The notes under the pieces were generated by a model. The model saw only the letters and a list, made by a program, of their open reading frames with translations. It did no database searches and was not told where the DNA came from. From Polynucleobacter sp. MG-5-Ahmo-C2 (lineage in GTDB: Bacteria; Pseudomonadota; Gammaproteobacteria; Burkholderiales; Burkholderiaceae), in contig NZ_CP061304.1 of the NCBI RefSeq assembly GCF_018687735.1, positions 682,001 through 746,000 on the forward strand: a stretch of DNA of 64,000 bases, in the 5' to 3' direction. The position numbers and the translations under genes are program-made. How positions within the stretch are numbered: the first letter of the stretch is position 1; the number at the start of each line of letters is the position of its first letter. Positions 46,364 to 54,801 of the stretch are shown here, piece after piece.

Positions 46364-46382
46364 ATAGAGTAACAAAATATCA

Positions 46383-46408
46383 AGAACAGGCCGACAGGCC
46401 TGTTTTCT
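46383..46408 (+). terminator. Stem-loop with T-rich tail between soxX and soxB (attenuator-like)
   Basis: AACAGGCC (46385-46392) pairs perfectly with GGCCTGTT (46397-46404) around GACA, and the stem can extend by two more pairs. TTCTT follows. The T-tract is short, so partial termination is likelier than complete termination inside the operon. The soxB ribosome-binding site (AGGGGAA) lies just downstream. Confidence 0.6.
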
Positions 46409-46421
46409 TAAGGGGAATACT

Positions 46422-48152
46422 ATGTCTTTAAGTCGTCGCGATTTCTTGCAAGCTTTGGCTATTGCATCTGCAGGCGGAATGAGTTTGCAATCAAATTTTT
46501 CCAACGCGCAAAGCGCAGCCCAAAAATTCTATGATTTACCTAAGTTTGGCAATGTGCATTTCTTGCATTTCACAGACTGTCATGCACAGTTATTGCCTAT
46601 TTATTTCCGCGAGCCTAATGTCAATTTAGGCATTGGCGCGCAAGAGGGTAAAACGCCGCACTTAGTTGGGGAATACTTCTTGAAAGCGAATGGTATTGCA
46701 CCTGGCACTCGTGATGCTCATGCATTTACCTATTTGGATTATGTAGCAGCAGCTCAAAACTACGGCAAGATGGGTGGATTTGCCCATATGGCTAGCTTGA
46801 TTAAGCAAATGAAAACAAATCGCCCTGGAGCCTTATTGCTTGATGGTGGCGACACTTGGCAGGGCTCTGGCACTGCCTTGTGGACCAATGGTCAAGACAT
46901 GGTTGATGCTGCTCTTGCTTTAGGTGTTGATGTAATGACGCCTCACTGGGAAATGACTTTGGGTGAGAAGCGCGTGATGGAAATTGTGAACGGCGATTTC
47001 AAGGGTAAGGTCTCTTTCATCGCGCAAAATATTAGGACAGCTGACTTTGGTGACATCGTATTTAATCCTTACGTTATGAAAGTGCAGAATGGCATTCAAG
47101 TAGCAATCATTGGCCAAGCCTTCCCTTACACGCCAATTGCTAATCCTCGCTACTTCACTCCTGACTGGACATTTGGTATTCAAGAAGAGAATATGCAAAA
47201 GACCATTAATGAAGTCAGATCAAAGGGCGCAAAGGTTGTCGTTCTCTTATCTCATAATGGCATGGACGTGGATTTGAAGATGGCATCTCGTGTTCGTGGC
47301 TTAGATGCAATTTTAGGTGGCCATACGCATGACGGTGTTCCTATACCAGTCAAAGTCAAAAATGCTGGTGGCGTCACCCTCGTGACCAACGCTGGTTCCA
47401 ATAGCAAGTTCTTGGGTGTATTGGACTTTGATGTGAAGGGTGGTAAAGCGGTTGACTTCCGCTATAAGCTTTTCCCCATTTTCTCAAATATGATTCCGGC
47501 TGATCCAACCATGAGTAAGCTCATTACTAAGATCAGAGTGCCGTATGAGACAAAACTTAGTGAGAAATTAGCAACTACTGAGGGGCTCTTGTATCGTCGC
47601 GGCAACTTCAATGGTAGTTTTGATCAGCTCATTCTTGATGGCTTGATGGCGCAGAAAAATGCGGAGATCGCTTTTTCACCAGGCTTCCGGTGGGGCACCA
47701 GTCTCTTGCCTGGCCAAGCTATCACCCGTGAAAATCTCTTAGATCAAACGGCCATCACCTATCCATATACCACTGTCACCAATATGACTGGTGACACCAT
47801 TAAGACGATCCTGGAAGATGTCGCAGACAATTTATTTAATCCTGATCCTTATTACCAGCAAGGTGGAGATATGGTGCGCGTTGGCGGTATGCAATACGCT
47901 ATCGACCCAGCGCAAACTGCTGGTAAGCGCATTACCGATATGCGCCTAAACGGCAAAGCAATTGAAGCTAGTAAGACTTATAAGGTCGCTGGTTGGGCAC
48001 CGGTAAGCGAAGAGGCTAAAAATGCTGGTGGAGAAGCAATTTGGGATGTAATGGAGAGGCATTTAAGAGATGTCAAAGTTGTGAAGGCTGTAAAGTTGAA
48101 TGAGCCAATCATCAAAGGCGTTAGCAATAATCCTGGCATGGCTCCAATTTAA
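46422..48152 (+). CDS. soxB: Thiosulfohydrolase SoxB
   Basis: A 576-aa periplasmic enzyme that hydrolyses the sulfonate from the SoxY-bound sulfur chain using two Mn ions. The Tat signal is S-R-R-D-F-L-Q near residue 4. Metal-binding motifs of the 5'-nucleotidase family are seen: D52-C-H54, G-G-D-T-W-Q near 142, S-H-N-G-M-D-V-D near 276 and G-G-H-T-H-D-G near 300. The C-terminal domain is complete. Confidence 0.97.
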   Translation: MSLSRRDFLQALAIASAGGMSLQSNFSNAQSAAQKFYDLPKFGNVHFLHFTDCHAQLLPIYFREPNVNLGIGAQEGKTPHLVGEYFLKANGIAPGTRDAHAFTYLDYVAAAQNYGKMGGFAHMASLIKQMKTNRPGALLLDGGDTWQGSGTALWTNGQDMVDAALALGVDVMTPHWEMTLGEKRVMEIVNGDFKGKVSFIAQNIRTADFGDIVFNPYVMKVQNGIQVAIIGQAFPYTPIANPRYFTPDWTFGIQEENMQKTINEVRSKGAKVVVLLSHNGMDVDLKMASRVRGLDAILGGHTHDGVPIPVKVKNAGGVTLVTNAGSNSKFLGVLDFDVKGGKAVDFRYKLFPIFSNMIPADPTMSKLITKIRVPYETKLSEKLATTEGLLYRRGNFNGSFDQLILDGLMAQKNAEIAFSPGFRWGTSLLPGQAITRENLLDQTAITYPYTTVTNMTGDTIKTILEDVADNLFNPDPYYQQGGDMVRVGGMQYAIDPAQTAGKRITDMRLNGKAIEASKTYKVAGWAPVSEEAKNAGGEAIWDVMERHLRDVKVVKAVKLNEPIIKGVSNNPGMAPI

Positions 48153-48157
48153 ATAGT

Positions 48158-48610
48158 ATGAAAGTAATGTCCATGAATAAACTGATTCACCTTATATTGA
48201 TAGCAATGATTGCTCTTGGTTTTGGGTCTATTGCCAACGCACAATCATCAGGGCCTACTAAAGTGGTTTATCACATTGATGAAGCTGAAACCCAAGGCTT
48301 GAAAGGGCTACGCAATATTCGCAACCATTTGGATACTTCTCCCAATACCATCATCATCGTTGTGACTCATGCTAATGGTGTTGATATGTTGATGGAAGGT
48401 GCTAGGGATAAGAAAAATAATGTGGAATATGCGCCATTAGTTGGGGCTCTCAAGTCACGTGGCGTGAAGTTTGAGGTTTGCGAAATTACTTTAAAAAATC
48501 GTAATCTCAAAAAAGATCAATTCACCCTTGATGCGGATTTCACGCCATCTGGTGTGGTGCGTGTTGCCGATCTCCAATACAAAGACGGCTTCGCTTACAT
48601 CAAGCCTTAG
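48158..48610 (+). CDS. Exported DsrE-family protein
   Basis: A 150-aa protein with signal peptide (M-N-K-L-I-H-L-I-L-I-A-M-I..., cleaved near A-N-A-Q). The third ATG at 48173 may be the true start. The mature part has the DsrE fold pattern, with V-V-T-H-A-N-G near residue 69 and one cysteine, C108, in F-E-V-C-E-I-T-L. DsrE proteins carry sulfur on such a cysteine. A periplasmic location in a Sox cluster suggests sulfur transfer or binding outside the cytoplasm, but its function is not established. Confidence 0.82.
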   Translation: MKVMSMNKLIHLILIAMIALGFGSIANAQSSGPTKVVYHIDEAETQGLKGLRNIRNHLDTSPNTIIIVVTHANGVDMLMEGARDKKNNVEYAPLVGALKSRGVKFEVCEITLKNRNLKKDQFTLDADFTPSGVVRVADLQYKDGFAYIKP

Positions 48611-48621
48611 TCTATATTCAA

Positions 48622-49599
48622 ATGAATCTTTGTAAGACTGCTATTGCTTTCTTAAAGTGCATGATGTGGATCCTGATGGGATCTTTTATCTTTTTTGGCG
48701 GCACTCATGGGCAGACCATTAAACCTGCCGACACTATTCAATTAAAGCCAGTTCAGGTTGCCCCGCATACTTATTTCGTGCGGGGATTTCCGGAGTTGGG
48801 GAGCAGCGTTAATCAAAACTTTATTTCTAATGCTGGCTTTGTTGTTACTCCTGCGGGTGTCGTAGTGGTTGACGCCTTGGGATCGCCAATATTGGCGCAA
48901 AAATTGATTGCTGAAATCAAGAAGATAACAAATCAAAAGATAGTTGCTCTTATTGTTAGCCATTATCATGCCGATCACATTTATGGCCTGCAAGAATTTC
49001 AAAAGATCGGCGCCAAAATTTATGCGCAAGGTGAAGGTAGAAACTATCTGTCTTCAGAAACGGCTAGGCAGCGCTTGATTGCCTCAAGAGTAGATTTTGC
49101 TCCTTGGGTCAATGCCAATACAAGGCTGATTTCAGCTGACGTTTGGATTGATCAAGCAATGAATCTCAATGTTGGTGGCGTCAATTTTTTCATTAGTCGC
49201 GTAGGGCCTGCACATGCGCCGGAAGACTTGATGGTTTATGTCCCATCAGAAAAGGTGCTACTTGCAGGTGATCTAGTATTTCGAGGCCGCATCCCATTTG
49301 TTGGCAATGCTGACAGTAAAGGCTGGCTAATCGCTCTGGATGAGATCGAAAGACTCAATCCCAATATTGTGATTCCAGGGCATGGTAACTATTCCGTTAA
49401 ACCTGCTGAGGACATTGCCTTCACTAGAAACTACCTTAAATACTTGCGGGAGTCGATGGCCTCAGCTGCCATCAATATGGACCCCTTTGAAGATGCCTAC
49501 AAGCAGACAGATTGGTCTGAATACGAAGGAATGCCTTTATTTAGGGCTGCTAACCGCATGAATGCCTATAACGTCTACCTATCAATCCAGGCCGAGTGA
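48622..49599 (+). CDS. Exported metallo-beta-lactamase-fold hydrolase (SoxH-like)
   Basis: A 325-aa protein with an N-terminal hydrophobic segment ending near T-H-G-Q (residue 31). The metal site H114-Y-H116-A-D118-H119 is complete, and later ligands are in G-P-A-H-A near residue 196, L-A-G-D-L-V near 215 and P-G-H-G-N-Y near 253. This is the layout of SoxH proteins, found in several sox clusters; their reaction is unknown, with thiol or persulfide hydrolysis proposed. Confidence 0.85.
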   Translation: MNLCKTAIAFLKCMMWILMGSFIFFGGTHGQTIKPADTIQLKPVQVAPHTYFVRGFPELGSSVNQNFISNAGFVVTPAGVVVVDALGSPILAQKLIAEIKKITNQKIVALIVSHYHADHIYGLQEFQKIGAKIYAQGEGRNYLSSETARQRLIASRVDFAPWVNANTRLISADVWIDQAMNLNVGGVNFFISRVGPAHAPEDLMVYVPSEKVLLAGDLVFRGRIPFVGNADSKGWLIALDEIERLNPNIVIPGHGNYSVKPAEDIAFTRNYLKYLRESMASAAINMDPFEDAYKQTDWSEYEGMPLFRAANRMNAYNVYLSIQAE

Positions 49600-49663
49600 G
49601 CCAATCTTGCCTGTTGGGCCTTAAAATAGAAGATTAATGCTAAATCCTTGATTTGTAATCAAA

Positions 49664-49975
49664 ATGGTTTTTATCCGATCTATTCCTGCAATTGTCTTGA
49701 GCGCACTGGTGAGTGCCTCAGCTTTTGCTACACCTGATTTGGCAAACGGTAAAACCATTGATCAGCAAAAATGCTACGGCTGCCATGCCAAGAAATCTGG
49801 CTTTGGTAATGGCGACATGATCTACACACGTAGCGATAGCAAGGTGAAGTCTGTCGCCAATTTGAGGAAGATGGTTGGCATTTGTAACACCGAACTTCGT
49901 TTAGACCTATTTCCCGAAGATGAAGCAGATGTCGTTGCTTATCTCAATCAGCAGTTTTATAAATTTAAACCTTAA
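49664..49975 (+). CDS. Small monoheme cytochrome c of the sox cluster
   Basis: A 103-aa protein with a signal peptide of about 22 residues (cleaved near A-F-A-T) and one heme site C37-Y-G-C40-H41. A second conserved-looking part is V-G-I-C74-N-T-E-L with C-terminal V-A-Y-L-N-Q-Q-F-Y-K-F, a pattern seen in small betaproteobacterial cytochromes of unclear role. It may carry electrons from SoxCD or SoxXA to the oxidase. It is too short and lacks the motif to be a second SoxX. Confidence 0.8.
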   Translation: MVFIRSIPAIVLSALVSASAFATPDLANGKTIDQQKCYGCHAKKSGFGNGDMIYTRSDSKVKSVANLRKMVGICNTELRLDLFPEDEADVVAYLNQQFYKFKP

Positions 49976-49994
49976 TTTTTTAAATACAGTCACT

Positions 49995-51116
49995 ATGGAT
50001 GTTGTTGATATTAATTCTCTAAGTAAGTCAGTTCTTTGGGCTACATTAGTTATTACCTTTGTGCTTGGTGCGGTCATGCAGAAAACAGGCTTTTGCAGCA
50101 TGGGTGCCGTTTCTGATGCATTCATTATGTCTAGCTGGGATCGCTTGAAGCAGTGGTTCTTGGCGATTGGCGTTGCCATTATTGGATTTTCTTTAATGTC
50201 TAACTTAGGCCTCATTGATCCATTAAAAAGTTTTTATACCGGCAATAAGTTTTTATGGCTCTCTACTATTGTTGGAAGTGTGATGTTTGGCTTTGGGATG
50301 GTTCTAGCTTCAGGATGCGGCAGTAAAACGTTGATACGTATCGGTGGGGGCAATTTAAAGTCTATTGTTGTTTTCATGGTTCTCGGTTTAACTGCCTATA
50401 TGACTATGCGCGGCTTCTTGGGTGTTGTTCGCATTAATACGCTGGATACTTTTTTTATTTCCTTTAGTACCCCGCAAGATTTGCCAAGTCTTCTCAGTGG
50501 TCCTTTGGGCATTGCCCGTTCCTCTTTGCATCTGGCTTTGGGTTTAATCATTGGTTTTGCATTTATTGCCTATGCCTTAGCTAGCAAAGCATTTTGGACC
50601 GCAGAAAATCTAATTGCTGGCATTGTGGTTGGCTTGGCAATCTGTGCTGTGTGGTGGGTCTCTGGCAATCTTGGTTACGTAGCGGAAGACCCAAATACCT
50701 TGGAAGAAGTTTTCTTGCTGACCAATTCCGGACGCATGGAAAGTTTGTCATTTGTTGCCCCCTATGCATATTCACTAGACTGGCTCATGATGTATAGCGA
50801 TACTTCTAAAGTGCTGACAGTGGGGATTGTTGCTGTAGCCGGGATGATATTGGGTTCAGCCCTTGTTGCAGTTGTCACAAAATCTTTTCGTTGGGAATCT
50901 TTCCGCGATGCTGAAGACACTGCCAATCATCTCGTTGGCGCTGCCTTGATGGGTTTTGGCGGAGTTACTGCACTAGGTTGTACTGTGGGGCAGGGTTTAA
51001 GTGGTATTTCTACATTGGCCCTGGGATCCCTCCTGGCTTTACCTGGATTCATATTTGGCGCCTATCTAGGATTGCGTTATTTGCAATTCCGCCTTGCCCC
51101 AAATCCTTGCGCTTAA
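49995..51116 (+). CDS. YeeE/YedE transporter, full-length, thiosulfate-uptake-like (TsuA/SoxT type)
   Basis: The ATG at 49995 gives a 373-aa protein with about nine helices; the upstream frame lies in the cytochrome gene. Conserved cysteines of thiosulfate transporter TsuA are seen as G-F-C34-S-M-G, S-G-C108-G-S-K and L-G-C329-T-V-G-Q-G, with a further Cys near residue 218. In TsuA, thiosulfate passes by hydrogen bonding along such cysteines. Placed next to sox genes, it probably moves thiosulfate or another sulfur species across the inner membrane. Confidence 0.85.
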   Translation: MDVVDINSLSKSVLWATLVITFVLGAVMQKTGFCSMGAVSDAFIMSSWDRLKQWFLAIGVAIIGFSLMSNLGLIDPLKSFYTGNKFLWLSTIVGSVMFGFGMVLASGCGSKTLIRIGGGNLKSIVVFMVLGLTAYMTMRGFLGVVRINTLDTFFISFSTPQDLPSLLSGPLGIARSSLHLALGLIIGFAFIAYALASKAFWTAENLIAGIVVGLAICAVWWVSGNLGYVAEDPNTLEEVFLLTNSGRMESLSFVAPYAYSLDWLMMYSDTSKVLTVGIVAVAGMILGSALVAVVTKSFRWESFRDAEDTANHLVGAALMGFGGVTALGCTVGQGLSGISTLALGSLLALPGFIFGAYLGLRYLQFRLAPNPCA

Positions 51117-51131
51117 TCAACACTTAATTGG

Positions 51132-51578
51132 ATGGAAGTAATGCAAATTGACTGGCTCTCTTTTTCCCCCATTCCATCCCTGTTAGGGGGAATGATTCTC
51201 GGTGTGGCCGCAGCACTGTATGTTTTGTTGCATGGTCGCATACTGGGTATTAGTGGAATCGTTGCTGGATTGCTACATCCTAAACTGACTGACTCTGCCT
51301 GGCGCCTCAGTTTAGTTATGGGTTTAGTCACGGCTCCATTTTTAGCGGCGGTAATTTTTGACATCTTTCCAATCGTTGAGATTGACTCAAGCTGGTTTGC
51401 GATTGTGATCGCCGGTCTTTTAGTTGGCTTTGGCGCTCAGTATGGATCAGGCTGTACGAGTGGTCACGGTATTTGTGGATTGTCTCGCCTGTCACCACGC
51501 TCATTAGTTGCAACACTTGTTTTTATGAGTACTGGTTTCTTAATTGTTTTTGTGACTCGTCACTTGATCGGCGCTTAA
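51132..51578 (+). CDS. YeeE/YedE half-size transporter, PmpA-like
   Basis: A 148-aa membrane protein with about four helices and the motif G-S-G-C-T-S-G-H-G-I-C-G-L-S near residue 100, holding two cysteines. It may start at the second ATG (51141), which follows GGAAG. With the next gene it forms the split two-protein form of the YeeE/YedE fold seen in BigR-controlled operons of plant-associated bacteria (pmpAB). Confidence 0.82.
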   Translation: MEVMQIDWLSFSPIPSLLGGMILGVAAALYVLLHGRILGISGIVAGLLHPKLTDSAWRLSLVMGLVTAPFLAAVIFDIFPIVEIDSSWFAIVIAGLLVGFGAQYGSGCTSGHGICGLSRLSPRSLVATLVFMSTGFLIVFVTRHLIGA

Positions 51579-51579
51579 G

Positions 51580-52023
51580 ATGAGAAAACATGTTGGCCTC
51601 TTTAGTCAGTATGCAATTGGCGCGCTCTTTGGGTGGGGGTTAATCATTTCTGGCATGAGCAATCCGCAAAAGATTTTAGGATTTCTGGACCTCGCTGGAA
51701 ACTGGGATCCATCCCTGATGTTTGTAATGTTGGGCGCAGTCATTGTTGGTCTTGGCGGCTTTTATATTGCTAGCAAACGAACTGAAGCCTTTTTTGGGGG
51801 CGCTCTGCATATTCCAACAAGACGAGACATCACCAAGCCTTTGATCATTGGCAGTCTTATCTTTGGGGCGGGCTGGGGCATTGCTGGTTTTTGTCCTGGT
51901 CCAGCACTGGTTGCGCTTGGGGCAGGGCATCTGAAGGCTCTAGTATTTGTGCTGGCAATGCTGGCCGGTATGGAATTTTGCGAGCGTTTCTTTACAGCCC
52001 ATATAAACAAGCCCAGCATCTGA
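51580..52023 (+). CDS. YeeE/YedE half-size transporter, PmpB-like (DUF6691)
   Basis: A 147-aa membrane protein with about four helices. Motifs: G-W-G-L-I-I-S-G-M-S-N-P-Q-K-I-L-G-F-L-D near residue 18, typical of this half, and G-F-C-P-G-P-A-L near 105 with the conserved Cys. It starts one base after the stop of the previous half and is translationally coupled to it. Confidence 0.82.
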   Translation: MRKHVGLFSQYAIGALFGWGLIISGMSNPQKILGFLDLAGNWDPSLMFVMLGAVIVGLGGFYIASKRTEAFFGGALHIPTRRDITKPLIIGSLIFGAGWGIAGFCPGPALVALGAGHLKALVFVLAMLAGMEFCERFFTAHINKPSI

Positions 52024-52075
52024 GAAGCCTGATTTAGAATCAACCCTATTGCCTATATTCTTTGTAGAGGGTTTC

Positions 52076-52420
52076 ATGAGTCTTCCTATTAGTTGCCATA
52101 CCGCTCAGTTCGGTACTCTTGGTCAGATTGACCCCAGTCATTTAGCGGAAATCGCCCAGCAAGGGTACAAAAGTGTGATTAATAATCGTCCTGATGGTGA
52201 GGGCGGACCTGATCAGCCAAGCAATGCATCCATTCAGATGGAAGCTGAAAAGCTTGGTCTCAATTACGCCTATTTGCCTGTCATACCTGGTGCGCTCACT
52301 CCAGCTCAGGTGCAAGAGATGGCCCGCCTTCTTAAAACAATGCCTGGTCCTATTTTGGCCTTTTGTCGTTCTGGAGCCCGCTCAACCAATCTGTATCAAC
52401 TTGCATTGCAAGTCAGTTAA
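52076..52420 (+). CDS. DUF442 (TIGR01244-type) sulfur transferase, stand-alone
   Basis: The ATG at 52076 follows an AGAGGG site and gives 114 aa. It has the phosphatase/rhodanese-like fold: F-G-T-L-G-Q-I near residue 12, I-N-N-R-P-D-G-E near 35 and the active loop C97-R-S-G-A-R102. In the bifunctional Blh protein of BigR operons, this domain is fused to a metallo-beta-lactamase and acts with persulfide dioxygenase; here it is separate. It closes the sulfur cluster. Confidence 0.85.
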   Translation: MSLPISCHTAQFGTLGQIDPSHLAEIAQQGYKSVINNRPDGEGGPDQPSNASIQMEAEKLGLNYAYLPVIPGALTPAQVQEMARLLKTMPGPILAFCRSGARSTNLYQLALQVS

Positions 52421-52438
52421 CTGATACAAGTTAACTGA
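52413..52438. repeat. 9-bp inverted repeat at the end of the sulfur cluster
   Basis: TCAGTTAAC and GTTAACTGA are perfect complements around 8 bases; they cover the stop codon of the DUF442 gene. The left part is itself a 12-bp palindrome (TCAGTTAACTGA). No T-tract follows, so a classical terminator is unlikely; an operator or RNA-stability hairpin before mnmH is possible. Confidence 0.5.
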
Positions 52439-52451
52439 GCTAGCAAATGGT

Positions 52452-53525
52452 ATGCAACCTAGTAATCCGCACATCCTTAAGTTAGATACATTTCTTTCTG
52501 AGTTGAATGGGTTTGATCTGATCATTGATGTGAGGTCACCCGCTGAATTTGCTTTGGACCACATTCCCGGGGCAGTGAATTATCCAGTTCTGAATAATGA
52601 AGAGCGTGCGCAGATCGGCTCTCTATATAAGCAAGTTTCTCCCTTTGCCGCCAAGAAACTCGGCGCAGCCTTAGTATCGAAAAATATTGCCGAACACATA
52701 GAGTCGCATCTACTAGAATTGCCGCGTGAATGGCGCCCACTGATCTATTGTTGGCGCGGTGGTGAACGTAGTGGGGCATTTACCCATATTCTGAATCGCA
52801 TTGGCTGGAAAGCCATGCAACTGGAGAGTGGTTATCAAGGCTTTAGGCGGACTGTGATTGATGGCCTCGAGCAATTTGCAAATGCTTTCACATTCCAAGT
52901 GATCTGCGGCATGACAGGAAGCGGCAAGACAAGAGTATTACAAGAGATTGGCGCACTAGGCGCACAGATCCTGGATCTAGAGGGCTTAGCAGTTCACCGT
53001 GGATCTGTTCTGGGAAATGAGCCCAATGCCGAACAACCCTCGCAAAAGGGTTTTGAAACAGCCCTCTGGAATGCGTTGCGTAATCTTGATCCATCAAAGC
53101 CAGTCTTTGTAGAGTCGGAGAGTAAAAAGGTTGGTGGCTTACATGTGCCAGATGCTTTAATGGAAAAGATTCGCAATGGTATTTGCATCGAGTTACGCTC
53201 TAGCGCCCAGACACGCGTCTCTTGGTTAATTCGTGAGTATCATCACTTCTTAACTGATACAGATAACTTTAAGCAAAAGCTTGGTTTGCTTACTACGCAT
53301 TATGGAAAAGTTCAGATTGCCAAATGGAATGAGGCTATTGATGCGGGTAACTTTGCAGACTTAGTTGAAGAGCTATTGGTAAAGCACTATGACCCATCTT
53401 ACCAATCATCGATCGTGCGTAATTTTCCGCAATACAAGATCGAAAATTTTGTACAGCTAGAGAATGACAGTGATGAGGCCTTCGCCAAAGCGGCAAAGGC
53501 CATCGTCACAAAACTGGGTTCTTAG
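52452..53525 (+). CDS. mnmH: tRNA 2-selenouridine synthase
   Basis: MnmH replaces sulfur with selenium in 2-thiouridine at tRNA position 34, through a geranylated intermediate. The 357-aa protein has an N-terminal rhodanese domain with catalytic C100 in I-Y-C-W-R-G-G, and a P-loop domain with G-M-T-G-S-G-K-T at 153-160. It also needs selenophosphate from SelD, not seen here. The start lies 31 bases after the DUF442 gene. It probably is not part of the sox pathway. Confidence 0.94.
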   Translation: MQPSNPHILKLDTFLSELNGFDLIIDVRSPAEFALDHIPGAVNYPVLNNEERAQIGSLYKQVSPFAAKKLGAALVSKNIAEHIESHLLELPREWRPLIYCWRGGERSGAFTHILNRIGWKAMQLESGYQGFRRTVIDGLEQFANAFTFQVICGMTGSGKTRVLQEIGALGAQILDLEGLAVHRGSVLGNEPNAEQPSQKGFETALWNALRNLDPSKPVFVESESKKVGGLHVPDALMEKIRNGICIELRSSAQTRVSWLIREYHHFLTDTDNFKQKLGLLTTHYGKVQIAKWNEAIDAGNFADLVEELLVKHYDPSYQSSIVRNFPQYKIENFVQLENDSDEAFAKAAKAIVTKLGS

Positions 53526-53529
53526 CTGA

Positions 53530-54708
53530 CTAGCTAAACGCCTGAATACCAGTTTGTGCACGGCCCAGGATTAGAGCATGAATATCGTGCGTGCCTTCGT
53601 ATGTATTCACTACTTCTAAGTTCAGCATGTGACGTATGACCCCGTATTCATCAGAGATACCATTGCCACCATGCATATCGCGCGCTAAACGTGCAACATC
53701 TAAAGACTTGCCGCAAGAGTTGCGTTTCATGATGGAGGTAATTTCTGGGGCAGCAATACCTTCATCTTTCATGCGACCTAAGCGTAAGCAACCCTGGAGG
53801 CCCAGCGTAATTTCAGTTTGCATGTCAGCCAGTTTTTTCTGTATCAACTGATTGGCAGCGAGAGGTCTATCAAATTGCTTGCGATCTAGAGTGTATTGGC
53901 GAGCAGCATACCAACACCATTCAGCGGCACCTAGAGTTCCCCAAGCAATGCCATAACGAGCGGAGTTCAAGCAAGTAAATGGACCTTTCAGGCCGCTAAC
54001 TTCTGGAAATTCATTTTCAGCCGGGACAAATACTTCATCCATCACGATTTCACCAGTGATAGAGGCGCGAAGACCCATCTTGCCACTGATCTTGGGGGCA
54101 CTTAAGCCCTTCATCCCTTTTTCAAGGATGAAGCCACGAATAATGCCTTCATCGTTCTTGGCCCACACCACGAATACATCAGCAATCGGAGAGTTGGAGA
54201 TCCACATCTTGGATCCCGTTAAAGAAAATCCTCCTGGCACTTTCTTGGCACGAGTGATCATGCCGCCAGCATCAGATCCGTAGTTTGGTTCAGTTAAACC
54301 AAAGCAACCAATCCATTCGCCAGTAGCTAGCTTAGGAAGATATTTTTGTTTTTGTGCTTCGCTACCAAATTCATTGATAGGAACCATGACTAAAGATGAC
54401 TGCACGCTCATCATCGAGCGATAACCGGAATCCACGCGTTCAATCTCGCGAGCGATTAGCCCATAAGAAACATAATTCAAGTTGGCGCCGCCGTATTCCT
54501 CAGGAATAGTGATGCCTAAAAGACCTAACTCTCCCATTTCTCGGAAGATTGCAGGATCGGTTGTCTCATTGCGGAATGCATCATGAATGCGTGGCATGAG
54601 GCGTCCTTGAGCATACTCAGCTGCCGCATCGCGGATCATGCGCTCTTCTTCGCTTAATTGAGTATCGAGGAGAAGGGGGTCGGCCCAGTTAAAGCTGGCT
54701 TTACTCAT
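53530..54708 (-). CDS. gcdH: Glutaryl-CoA dehydrogenase
   Basis: A 392-aa acyl-CoA dehydrogenase that oxidises and decarboxylates glutaryl-CoA to crotonyl-CoA in lysine/tryptophan breakdown. The FAD motif [13 protein letters not shown] is near residue 134, and the catalytic glutamate in [10 protein letters not shown] near 370 is followed by [14 protein letters not shown], typical of GcdH. Electrons go to ETF, then to ETF-QO in this window. It ends 5 bases from the convergent mnmH gene. Confidence 0.93.
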   Translation of the reverse strand: MSKASFNWADPLLLDTQLSEEERMIRDAAAEYAQGRLMPRIHDAFRNETTDPAIFREMGELGLLGITIPEEYGGANLNYVSYGLIAREIERVDSGYRSMMSVQSSLVMVPINEFGSEAQKQKYLPKLATGEWIGCFGLTEPNYGSDAGGMITRAKKVPGGFSLTGSKMWISNSPIADVFVVWAKNDEGIIRGFILEKGMKGLSAPKISGKMGLRASITGEIVMDEVFVPAENEFPEVSGLKGPFTCLNSARYGIAWGTLGAAEWCWYAARQYTLDRKQFDRPLAANQLIQKKLADMQTEITLGLQGCLRLGRMKDEGIAAPEITSIMKRNSCGKSLDVARLARDMHGGNGISDEYGVIRHMLNLEVVNTYEGTHDIHALILGRAQTGIQAFS

Positions 54709-54740
54709 TACTTGATCATCCTATTGTTGGTTTTTCTTGC

Positions 54741-54760
54741 TTCCTGCGAATTTTCAGGAA
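54741..54760. promoter_or_regulatory. Inverted repeat between gcdH and yhhQ, possible operator
   Basis: TTCCTG-CGAATTTT-CAGGAA is a 6-bp perfect dyad in the 93-base divergent gap. It could be the site of a gcdH regulator; LysR-type GcdR proteins commonly control gcdH, but none is encoded here. Confidence 0.35.
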
Positions 54761-54801
54761 TGCAGATATTCTTCTTTCTATTATCCATTTTTTCCAAACT
54801 T

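Noticed and set aside
54658..54801. N-terminal extension of yhhQ to an upstream ATG
   Set aside because: The extension overlaps gcdH on the other strand and the intergenic dyad, and the ATG at 54802 gives the normal family start.
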